Positions 5,808-11,427 of a stretch of DNA of 11,634 bases are shown here, piece after piece. Under the pieces are notes generated by a model that had not been told where the DNA came from, did not search any database, and was given only the letters and a program-made list of their open reading frames with translations. Position 1 is the stretch's first letter. Every line of letters starts with the position of its first letter. Made by a program: the position numbers and the translations under genes. This stretch comes from ARS1285 sp039796495. Its GTDB lineage: Archaea; Nanobdellota; Nanobdellia; Pacearchaeales; GW2011-AR1. The stretch covers positions 1-11,634 of the forward strand of contig JBDKJQ010000057.1 in NCBI GenBank assembly GCA_039796495.1. Direction: 5' to 3'.

Positions 5808-5870
5808 TGTTTTAGGCTCCAGCTAGGTGTTGATCCCATAGAAGCTGTTGAACATACGTAAGAATAAGGG

Positions 5871-5878
5871 TTTATAAA
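5871..5878 (-). promoter_or_regulatory. TATA box upstream of spt5
   Basis: TTTATAAA preceded by an A-rich stretch that could serve as a BRE. Predicted start near 5848 leaves about 40 nt before the spt5 ATG. No stable structure is obvious in that leader. Confidence 0.5.
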
Positions 5879-5900
5879 TTTTTAGTTTTCGTGTGGAGAA

Positions 5901-6113
5901 TTAACTTAATCCAAAATAACCAAACGCCATTGAAATTAGAAATCCTATCAGGCCGATGACGCACAGTCCGATTGCAGACACTTTTGCTATTGTTGTGAAC
6001 TCCTGCGAGTCTGGTTTTTTTAATAAGTACCATACTCTCACGCATTGTTTGATGAATGATTTCAAATACGTGGTGAGACCTGCTATTTTACCTTGTTGCT
6101 GCTGATTTTCCAT
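5901..6113 (-). CDS. secE: Preprotein translocase subunit SecE (Sss1/Sec61 gamma)
   Basis: A 70-residue single-span membrane protein that braces SecY in the protein-conducting channel. A Gln-rich N-terminus leads into an amphipathic helix on the cytoplasmic face, LKSFIKQCVRVWYLLKKPDSQEF, here residues 17-39, with the KKPDxxEF motif typical of the family. Then comes AKVSAIGLCVIGLIGFLISM, the single membrane helix (about 43-66). The length and layout match archaeal SecE. Its promoter overlaps a 12-bp inverted repeat. The gene is divergent from the HEAT-repeat gene and heads toward spt5 and uL11. Confidence 0.93.
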   Translation of the reverse strand: MENQQQQGKIAGLTTYLKSFIKQCVRVWYLLKKPDSQEFTTIAKVSAIGLCVIGLIGFLISMAFGYFGLS

Positions 6114-6134
6114 ATATACGTTATTATGAAGAGG

Positions 6135-6143
6135 TTTTTAAAT
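6135..6143 (-). promoter_or_regulatory. TATA box for secE
   Basis: ATTTAAAAA on the minus strand, centred 26 bp before the secE ATG. Its distal half lies inside the left arm of the inverted repeat at 6138-6169. Confidence 0.6.
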
Positions 6144-6169
6144 ATTGCTTATGGATGAGCAATATTTAA
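6138..6169. repeat. 12-bp inverted repeat over the secE promoter
   Basis: TTAAATATTGCT and AGCAATATTTAA are perfect arms around the 8-bp spacer TATGGATG. Each arm carries a TATA-like AATATTTAA, so the dyad includes the secE TATA box and a mirror-image box facing the other way. It may be a regulator binding site or a paired divergent promoter. Confidence 0.6.
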
Positions 6170-6174
6170 GCTCG

Positions 6175-6194
6175 TTTAGAATTCACATTCTAAA
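6175..6194. repeat. 8-bp inverted repeat in the secE/HEAT spacer
   Basis: TTTAGAAT and ATTCTAAA are perfect arms around TCAC. It lies between the two divergent promoters, and no gene overlaps it. Confidence 0.5.
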
Positions 6195-6234
6195 GATTTT
6201 AAATTTTTAGTTAAGGCTGATTTTTCAGAAACTC

Positions 6235-6242
6235 TTTTAAAT
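6235..6242 (+). promoter_or_regulatory. TATA box for the HEAT-repeat gene
   Basis: TTTTAAAT centred 23-24 bp before the ATG at 6262, consistent with a leaderless mRNA. A T-rich run separates it from the start. Confidence 0.5.
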
Positions 6243-6261
6243 CCCTTTTTTCTTTTTTTAT

Positions 6262-6675
6262 ATGGCTGGAGAAATAACTGCACAGAATCTGACAGAAGAT
6301 GATTACGCGCGCATTATCTTGGATTTGAATAAAACAAAAGAAGAACGGATTCAGGCTGCATTTCATCTTGAGAATGCGATTAAAGATGAAAATATCAAAG
6401 CATTAATCACTGCACTGTTCACTGACCCTTCTCCTATCGTGCGGCATGAAGTTGCATTTTCCCTCGGAGAAAGCGCACATCCAAGGCTTGCTGCAAAATA
6501 TTTAATGAAAGCTGTTGAAGAAGATTCAAATATTTTTGTGCGACATGAAGCTATTTTAGCACTGGGGACCCTCGGCAAGAAAGAGTTTATTCCGTTTGTG
6601 AAAAAATTCCTGAGAGATAAAGAGCCGGAAATGGTCGAGAGCGCGGAAATTGCGCTGGAGCGGCTTGAACATTAG
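6262..6675 (+). CDS. HEAT-repeat protein resembling one half of deoxyhypusine hydroxylase
   Basis: A 137-residue all-helical protein with about four HEAT repeats. Two carry His-Glu motifs: H62-E63 in IVRHEVAFSLGE and H95-E96 in FVRHEAILALGTLG. These are 33 residues apart. Eukaryotic deoxyhypusine hydroxylase (DOHH) has four HE pairs (human 56/57, 89/90, 207/208, 240/241), so each half also has a 33-residue spacing; the pairs hold a di-iron centre that hydroxylates deoxyhypusine on eIF5A. The C-terminus MVESAEIALERLEH also looks like the end of a DOHH half. This protein is half the DOHH size and would need to dimerise. aIF5A is encoded at 10733. A generic HEAT/PBS-lyase-like scaffold is the alternative, since VRxEA is a common HEAT consensus. 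The HEAT fold is secure; hydroxylase activity is inference. Confidence 0.6.
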   Translation: MAGEITAQNLTEDDYARIILDLNKTKEERIQAAFHLENAIKDENIKALITALFTDPSPIVRHEVAFSLGESAHPRLAAKYLMKAVEEDSNIFVRHEAILALGTLGKKEFIPFVKKFLRDKEPEMVESAEIALERLEH

Positions 6676-6698
6676 GTGTAAAAAATATACTGCGATTT

Positions 6699-6706
6699 TT
6701 TTAAAA
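6699..6706 (+). promoter_or_regulatory. TATA box for the MscS-like gene
   Basis: TTTTAAAA centred 24-25 bp before the ATG at 6727, inside the 51-bp gap after the HEAT gene. The two plus-strand genes can therefore be transcribed separately. Confidence 0.5.
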
Positions 6707-6726
6707 GATTTTTTTATTGTTCCTAT

Positions 6727-7464
6727 ATGATACATGTACCTTATTGGAATGATATCGCCTTTTATTTTTCGCAGCATTCATTTTCACTTTTTATCTCATT
6801 GATCCTCCTTATTATCGGCGGATTTTGTATTGTTCTTGTCAGTCTTTTATTGCGGAAATTTTTTTCCCGGACATATTATGATGAGACACTGGAACGATTT
6901 GCGCAGCGCGGCATCAGCATCTTTTTATGGATAATTTTATTCATTTTTATCTTTTCAAACCTTGGTGTTGACGTCACCGGATTTATTGCTGGCCTGGGCA
7001 TTGCAGGATTTATCATCGGATTTGCGACAAAAGATATTTTTTCCAATATTGCTGCAGGATTTTTAATTTTGATAACAAAGCCCTTTAAAGTGGGAGATGA
7101 TGTTGAAATAAGCGGGCTGCGCGGCGTTGTCAAAGAAAGTCCGAAGATGTGGAAAGGTTTTGGAAACCTGCAAGTGTTTGGTTATTTTCCTCATGAATCC
7201 GTTCGATGGTTTAAAAAAGTTAAAGTAAGGCTATTTTCAAACAAGAATAAAGATGTTGAAGAGAGATTGAAAATAAGTAAAAGAATAACTTCTTCTGAAA
7301 TAAAGTGGCTTCCTGATAAAGTGTTTATGCCCGTGGTATGGACTATTTTCGGAGCAAATCTTCTTATCATTATTTATGAACCGGAAATAATTGTTCTTCG
7401 TATCAGATCAAAAACCATTGTTAAATCGTTTGATGCTCAATTTGATTATCTATGGGAGCAATAA
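6727..7464 (+). CDS. MscS-type channel pore joined to a TrmB-like effector domain
   Basis: Residues 1-137 are a small mechanosensitive channel. Membrane helices lie at about 18-43 and 63-81. The Gly/Ala-rich pore helix is at 82-117 (VTGFIAGLGIAGFIIGFATK, then NIAAGFLILITKPFKVGD), leading into the start of the beta domain at VEISGLRGVVKES. MscS proteins normally continue with a T-R-x-T segment and a PN motif before their cytoplasmic vestibule; these are absent. Residues 138-245 instead resemble the C-terminal effector domain of archaeal TrmB-like winged-helix regulators: a VRWFKKVKVRLFSN strand, LPDKVFMPVVWTIFGANLLIII, and a closing LRIRSKTIVKSFDAQFDYLW. The gene lies between the HEAT gene and ftsZ, ending 2 bp from the ftsZ stop. 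The pore call is firm, the fused domain moderately so. It may be a real two-domain protein or a deletion-fused remnant. Confidence 0.7.
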   Translation: MIHVPYWNDIAFYFSQHSFSLFISLILLIIGGFCIVLVSLLLRKFFSRTYYDETLERFAQRGISIFLWIILFIFIFSNLGVDVTGFIAGLGIAGFIIGFATKDIFSNIAAGFLILITKPFKVGDDVEISGLRGVVKESPKMWKGFGNLQVFGYFPHESVRWFKKVKVRLFSNKNKDVEERLKISKRITSSEIKWLPDKVFMPVVWTIFGANLLIIIYEPEIIVLRIRSKTIVKSFDAQFDYLWEQ

Positions 7465-7466
7465 TC

Positions 7467-8627
7467 TTACTCCAAAAATTCTATTCCTAATTCCTCTTCA
7501 ATGGTTGAAGAATATTGCTGTGCCTGGGGTGTTGCGTTTGTCCCCGTTATCTGTGAGCTCTTCACTCCGGTTATAATTATCATGACACGAATTGATTTTT
7601 CCATGTCAGGTGAAAGCTGAGCGCCCCAAATCATTTTTGCATCAGGGCTTAATCGTTCTCCGACGTATGAAATAATTGCACGTGCCTCATCCAATGACAT
7701 ATCATTTCCTCCGATAATATTAATCAATGCGCCAGTTGCATTGCTTGTGTCAACATCGAGTAATGGATTTGTTATTGCTTTTTCAACTGCTTCTAGTGCT
7801 CGATTTGCAGAATCTGATTCTCCCATGCCGATCAGTGAGACCCCTCCGTTGGTCATAACTGCTTTCACATCGGCAAAATCCAAGTTTACTAATCCTGTTT
7901 TTGTAACAAGCTCAGTTATTCCTTTCACTGCGTTTGTTAAAATTTCATCAGCAACTTTGAATGCAGTTTGCAGCGGTAACTCGGGAGCTATTTCTAATAA
8001 TTTGTCATTAGGAATAACGATTAACGTATCTACAAATGCTTCCATTCTTTCTAATCCATATTCTGCATTTTCAATTCGCTTTCTTCCTTCAATAGTGAAT
8101 GGTAGGGTTACAACACCGATTGTTAATGCGCCTTGTTTTTTTGCAAGGCTTGCGATAACTGGTGCTGCGCCTGATCCTGTTCCGCCTCCTAAACCACAGG
8201 TCACAAAAACCATATCGCAATTTGCCAGTTTCTTTTTAATTTCCTGCTCTGATTCATGCGCTGCTTCTTCACCAATTTTTGGATTGCTGCCTGCGCCAAG
8301 GCCCATAGTTAATTCTTTTCCTATCAAAATCTTATGATCAGAGTTGGTGTACAATAAATCTTGTGCGTCTGTATTAACACCGATAAATTCTCCGCCTTTA
8401 ATACCAATTTCCCGCATTCTGCTGATCGTGTTTCCACCTCCGCCGCCAACACCGAACACTTTTACTTTTGAATGCTGCTTATTAATTAATTCTTCTAACT
8501 CTCGGTCGATTTCTGCCAGTTCCGCGGACTTGTCGATAACTGTTTTTTGAGAAAATCCTTCTTTTATAAATTTTGTTTCCTTAGAAGCATCCCGTCGGTA
8601 CATCCCTCTTTCAAAATCCTCTTCCAT
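7467..8627 (-). CDS. ftsZ: Cell division GTPase FtsZ
   Basis: FtsZ forms the division ring. A charged N-terminal extension of about 53 residues precedes the Rossmann core: VKVFGVGGGGGNTISRM (55-71), the tubulin signature GGGTGSGA (147-154) that binds GTP phosphates, and the T7 synergy loop NLDFADVKAVM with D250 and D253, which complete the GTPase site of the next subunit. The C-terminal domain runs to about 360, followed by a short linker and the acidic-hydrophobic end EEELGIEFLE, a plausible landing site for SepF, which binds the FtsZ tail in other archaea. The length of 386 is normal. A TATA box sits at -26. Archaea often have FtsZ1 and FtsZ2; I cannot tell which this is. In many archaea ftsZ directly precedes secE; here two plus-strand genes intervene. 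Confidence 0.97.
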   Translation of the reverse strand: MEEDFERGMYRRDASKETKFIKEGFSQKTVIDKSAELAEIDRELEELINKQHSKVKVFGVGGGGGNTISRMREIGIKGGEFIGVNTDAQDLLYTNSDHKILIGKELTMGLGAGSNPKIGEEAAHESEQEIKKKLANCDMVFVTCGLGGGTGSGAAPVIASLAKKQGALTIGVVTLPFTIEGRKRIENAEYGLERMEAFVDTLIVIPNDKLLEIAPELPLQTAFKVADEILTNAVKGITELVTKTGLVNLDFADVKAVMTNGGVSLIGMGESDSANRALEAVEKAITNPLLDVDTSNATGALINIIGGNDMSLDEARAIISYVGERLSPDAKMIWGAQLSPDMEKSIRVMIIITGVKSSQITGTNATPQAQQYSSTIEEELGIEFLE

Positions 8628-8647
8628 TGTTTTGAAAACTCAAATTG

Positions 8648-8657
8648 CTATATAAAG
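8648..8657 (-). promoter_or_regulatory. TATA box for ftsZ
   Basis: CTTTATATAG on the minus strand, centred 25-26 bp before the ftsZ ATG. The 68-bp gap to the FKBP stop holds nothing else recognisable. Confidence 0.6.
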
Positions 8658-8695
8658 ATTATTGGGATATCTTATAGAGATTGACGCCAAGTGTT

Positions 8696-9445
8696 TTATT
8701 TTTTAGGGGTATCAGTTTTGCTTTTTTCCTTATCTAAGACACCAAGAGGTTGCTTTGATGTATCTTCCTGGGGGTTTGTTTTTTTAATATCTTTTATGTC
8801 TTTTTCTTTTTTATCTTCCGCTTTTTCTTCGACAGTCCATTCCAGGCCAGTCATTGTCTTGAATTTTTCTCCTAGAATATCAAGAAACACTTTCACCATC
8901 TTTTCTTTAAGGATAATTTTTTTATCTTTTATTTCAAATTCAAAACGCTGGCGAAAAAAATAATCTTGCAAAGCGTTAATTTTTTCTTTGTCATCGGTTA
9001 TTTTCCGTGTGATCTTAAATTGATAGTCAATCTCTTTTCCTGCTAGAGGGTTGTTGAAATCGATCGTCACTCTCCCTCCGTTTACCGTCAGAACTTTTGC
9101 CAATGCATTGTCAAGCTGCAGGGTCATACCTGGCACCGGATTGAGATTATTTTTTCTGAAAGAAGTTAATGAGTATGTTCTTACAAGCGATGAATTTCGC
9201 TTTCCGAATGCTTTTTCCGGCATCAAATGAATCGCGTACTCTTTTCCTACTTCTTTTCCTTCAAGTGCTTCCTCAAAGCCCTTTAACACCATGTCGTTGC
9301 CCACAGAAATTATGAATGGCCTTGCTTCCAACTTTTCCATTGAAATTTCTTTTGATTCTCCCGGTTTGGTGGTATCAAAAATTTTCCCGTCTGCTTTGCC
9401 CGTGTAATCGATTTCAATGAAATCATTTTTTTTAATTGTGTCCAT
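8696..9445 (-). CDS. Long FKBP-type (SlyD-like) peptidyl-prolyl isomerase
   Basis: The enzyme speeds cis-trans isomerisation of proline bonds and acts as a chaperone. The FKBP fold is split by an insert, as in SlyD. The N-terminal part has DFIEIDYTGKADGKIFDTT and PFIISVGNDMVLKGFEEALEG, then VGKEYAIHLMPEKAFGKR, where the insert-in-flap domain begins. This domain covers about 80-130 and ends near GGRVTIDFNNPLAGK. The fold closes with LAGKEIDYQFKITRKI. Residues 150-205 look like the extra alpha/beta domain of long archaeal FKBPs, and 206-249 form a Lys/Glu-rich disordered tail. A TATA box at -26 supports the start. No signal peptide is seen, so it is probably cytoplasmic. ftsZ follows and the orphan gene precedes it. 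Confidence 0.92.
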   Translation of the reverse strand: MDTIKKNDFIEIDYTGKADGKIFDTTKPGESKEISMEKLEARPFIISVGNDMVLKGFEEALEGKEVGKEYAIHLMPEKAFGKRNSSLVRTYSLTSFRKNNLNPVPGMTLQLDNALAKVLTVNGGRVTIDFNNPLAGKEIDYQFKITRKITDDKEKINALQDYFFRQRFEFEIKDKKIILKEKMVKVFLDILGEKFKTMTGLEWTVEEKAEDKKEKDIKDIKKTNPQEDTSKQPLGVLDKEKSKTDTPKK

Positions 9446-9466
9446 TGGGTAGGAGAGGTGTGGGAG

Positions 9467-9474
9467 TTTAAAAA
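9467..9474 (-). promoter_or_regulatory. TATA box for the FKBP gene
   Basis: TTTTTAAA on the minus strand, centred 25-26 bp before the ATG at 9445, predicting a leaderless transcript. It lies in the 41-bp gap after the orphan gene's stop. Confidence 0.55.
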
Positions 9475-9486
9475 TATTTATGAGAG

Positions 9487-10656
9487 TTAAAATAACGGAA
9501 TTTTATGCATGAACTTTTCATACATTCCGCCAATAATTCCTGAACGAGGCGCCGAATGATTTGTTTCATTTTTGTACATTCTATATGCCCCGTCAAATAA
9601 TCCGGTCCAGAATATTCCTGCAATTATTCCTGAATAAAATAAATTATCCGGATCTAACAATTGTACTGACGCTGGAAGACCTGCCGCTGAACCAATTAAC
9701 TGTACGAAGTGTAGTCTGTGTTGGTCAACTGAAGGAACTTCTGCTTTGATATGTTGATCAGTTCCCACCAGAAAATGAATCGCCTTTTGTGACATTGATC
9801 TCCAATTTATTAATAACTCTTCGATATTTTCTCTTCCAAACCTATACAATGAGAAAACTGGATATTCATTATCAGGTGAAGGAATTTGTCTTCTGTCAAT
9901 CTTTTTATAACACGTTAGATCTTCCCCTGCAAATACATTCGTTATATAGTCGTAGAACTCTTTCATTCCCTGCAAAAGTGTCCGTTGATCCTTTTTATTA
10001 TTTAATACTTCTATCCAATCAAATAATGTTTTGCGGGAAACAATGTTTTTATAAAATGGCTGAGTGCTCATTGACGGAAACAGAAAATTTCTTTCGAGCG
10101 TAATTACTTTTTCGGGAGGTTTAGAATGTCCTTTTGTTTGTTCTATTATTCCATAATGCCTTTTTGACTTCTGAAAAACGAGTGCGCCATTATCGATGGT
10201 TTTGATGGTAGCCGTAAATGGATTGATTTCCAGATAATAGAGGAGGTTTGTCCGATTTCCTGCGGAGGGAACATCTGATATCGCAACGGAGAATTCTAAA
10301 TCAGAATATCCTTTAGAAGATAAGCCTGCTGATTTTGCCAACCATTTGTAGGGCCTCTGGAAAAATTTTCTTACGCCCACTAAATGAAGCGCGTAATTCT
10401 CTCGATTATTATCAAAATAAATTTCAGTACGGTCAATGGGAATAAAATCCCTTGTTTTTGGAGGTTCTCCTAATAATAATGGCATGTTTGAATTATTTTT
10501 GATACCTATAAATAGATTGTTACAAAGAGAACTAGATAACCTATAACTCTTTAGGTATGTTCTGCCTTGTTCATTGATGAGCACAAAGATTGAAAGAGAT
10601 CTTAGTCCGCGAGAAGTTGGAAGATATGCATACTCTAGGGAAAATAAAGATGACAA
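9487..10656 (-). CDS. Orphan protein of 389 residues, function unknown
   Basis: I do not recognise a family. The protein is long, without low-complexity stretches, and mixes aromatic, basic and polar segments like a soluble alpha/beta protein. It has no signal peptide. Near the C-terminus, NLFYSGIIAGIFWTGLFDGA (about residues 338-357) is hydrophobic and Gly-rich and could be a membrane-associated helix or a hairpin, followed by a basic tail. The start is unusual: a TTG at 10656, preceded closely by an in-frame stop. The first in-frame ATG comes only near residue 58. A CTAAATAAT box 25 bp before the TTG supports that start. Four Cys residues or fewer and no zinc-finger spacing are seen. The gene is divergent from aIF5A, with only 76 bp between them. 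An uninterrupted frame of 389 codons makes it a genuine gene. Confidence 0.7.
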   Translation of the reverse strand: MSSLFSLEYAYLPTSRGLRSLSIFVLINEQGRTYLKSYRLSSSLCNNLFIGIKNNSNMPLLLGEPPKTRDFIPIDRTEIYFDNNRENYALHLVGVRKFFQRPYKWLAKSAGLSSKGYSDLEFSVAISDVPSAGNRTNLLYYLEINPFTATIKTIDNGALVFQKSKRHYGIIEQTKGHSKPPEKVITLERNFLFPSMSTQPFYKNIVSRKTLFDWIEVLNNKKDQRTLLQGMKEFYDYITNVFAGEDLTCYKKIDRRQIPSPDNEYPVFSLYRFGRENIEELLINWRSMSQKAIHFLVGTDQHIKAEVPSVDQHRLHFVQLIGSAAGLPASVQLLDPDNLFYSGIIAGIFWTGLFDGAYRMYKNETNHSAPRSGIIGGMYEKFMHKIPLF

Positions 10657-10676
10657 AAATTTTCAGGGGTTGATCG

Positions 10677-10685
10677 ATTATTTAG
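10677..10685 (-). promoter_or_regulatory. Possible TATA box of the orphan gene
   Basis: CTAAATAAT on the minus strand, centred 25 bp before the TTG start at 10656. It shares the 76-bp spacer with the aIF5A promoter. Confidence 0.4.
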
Positions 10686-10702
10686 CGAATGCGCTACGAT
10701 AG

Positions 10703-10711
10703 TTTTATAAA
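10703..10711 (+). promoter_or_regulatory. TATA box for aIF5A
   Basis: TTTTATAAA centred about 26 bp before the ATG at 10733. This spacing selects the ATG over the upstream in-frame TTG at 10718, which would lie before the predicted transcription start. Confidence 0.6.
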
Positions 10712-10732
10712 TGCTTTTTGAATCTGATAGTC

Positions 10733-11122
10733 ATGGTGTTAAAATTAATAAATGCTGCGGAAGCACGACCCGGAAGCATTGTCAATGTTGACGGAGTTGC
10801 ATGCACGGTTCGATCCAATGATATTTCTAAAACAGGAAAACACGGACATGCAAAGTGCAGAATAGAAGCCATCAGTGTTATCGATGGAAAAAAGAAAGTT
10901 TTTGTCGCTGGAGGTCACGAACGATTGGAAGTTCCTCTTATTACAAAACACCGCGCACAAATTTTATCATTTAATGGCGAAAATGCAAGTGTCATGGATT
11001 TGGAAAGCTATGAAACCATGGAATTAAAAGTTTATGAAGAACTGAAAGGGCAACTGAAAGAAGAGGAACAAGTTGAATATTGGGACATTGAGGGAAATAA
11101 ATTGATAAAGAGGAAAGTGTAA
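10733..11122 (+). CDS. eif5a: Translation factor aIF5A
   Basis: A 129-residue protein that binds the ribosomal E site and relieves stalling at difficult peptide bonds such as polyproline. Residues 1-70 form the SH3-like domain with the hypusination loop SKTGKHGHAKC; the lysine between Gly and His in TGKHG is the residue converted by deoxyhypusine synthase. Residues 71-129 form the OB domain, including RAQILSFNGENASVMDLESY. The start is placed at the ATG giving MVLKLINAAEARPGS, because the TATA box fits it. The loop is fully conserved, so the modification is expected. A HEAT protein resembling half of deoxyhypusine hydroxylase lies at 6262, so a second modification step is possible in this organism. 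Confidence 0.96.
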   Translation: MVLKLINAAEARPGSIVNVDGVACTVRSNDISKTGKHGHAKCRIEAISVIDGKKKVFVAGGHERLEVPLITKHRAQILSFNGENASVMDLESYETMELKVYEELKGQLKEEEQVEYWDIEGNKLIKRKV

Positions 11123-11135
11123 TTAGTTTTATATC

Positions 11136-11201
11136 ATGGCAACAAAATTTTTATTAGAAATTTTGAGCAATTTAAATTTAACAAAGGAGAATAAAATTTA
11201 A
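11136..11201 (+). CDS. Possible 21-codon upstream ORF before eL40
   Basis: A short frame, MATKFLLEILSNLNLTKENK plus I, ends in TAA immediately before the eL40 ATG. Its first 12 bases, ATGGCAACAAAA, are the same as those of eL40, 66 bp further on. It contains AAAGGAGA (11183-11190), which could act as a Shine-Dalgarno for eL40 11 nt later. However, the eL40 TATA box lies inside this frame, so the small ORF would only be present in RNA reading through from aIF5A. It could be a leader peptide or just a partial duplication of the eL40 start. Confidence 0.25.
   Translation: MATKFLLEILSNLNLTKENKI
11170..11177 (+). promoter_or_regulatory. TATA box for eL40
   Basis: ATTTAAAT centred about 28 bp before the eL40 ATG, giving a start at or just before the start codon. 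Confidence 0.5.
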
Positions 11202-11366
11202 ATGGCAACAAAAATACCTGCGACGCATGCGCGACTTTTCAAAAATATTTTCATATGCAAGAACTGCAAATCAAAAGTACGGGCTGACTCCAGAAAGATC
11301 ATTGAGGGGAAAGTCCGCTGCAGAAAATGCCAGCGAAAAGAATTCAGACCGATTAGAAAGAAGTAA
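11202..11366 (+). CDS. rpl40e: Large-subunit ribosomal protein eL40
   Basis: A 54-residue basic zinc-ribbon protein. The N-terminus MATKIPATHARLFKNIFICK leads to the first Cys pair (C19-x2-C22) and then GKVRCRKCQRKEFRPIRKK, with the second pair (C40-x2-C43). The RLF-x-C-x2-C and CRKC arrangement is that of archaeal eL40, which in eukaryotes is made as a ubiquitin fusion; archaea encode it free, as here. It lies 79 bp after aIF5A on the same strand. Confidence 0.88.
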   Translation: MATKIPATHARLFKNIFICKNCKSKVRADSRKIIEGKVRCRKCQRKEFRPIRKK

Positions 11367-11387
11367 TTTTTTCTTGAATCCCCAATG

Positions 11388-11396
11388 TTTATAAAG
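11388..11396 (+). promoter_or_regulatory. TATA box for the site-2 protease-like gene
   Basis: TTTATAAAG centred about 36 bp before the ATG at 11428. Predicted start near 11418 leaves a leader of about 10 nt. An earlier ATG at 11421 opens only eight codons in another frame. Confidence 0.5.
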
Positions 11397-11427
11397 CAAA
11401 AAAAATTATTAATAAAAAGGATGAAAC

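Noticed and set aside
5823..5855. Ten-codon frame upstream of spt5 ending in an in-frame TAG
   Set aside because: Its ATG is too close to the TATA box to be transcribed, and there is no sign of conservation. Reading through the TAG as pyrrolysine is not supported.
5805..8640. Matching start regions of spt5 and ftsZ as evidence of common regulation
   Set aside because: The shared stretch is short, both encode MEEDF, and the flanks differ, so chance is sufficient.
10718..10732. TTG start giving five extra residues on aIF5A
   Set aside because: It would precede the predicted transcription start, and aIF5A proteins commonly begin near the chosen ATG.
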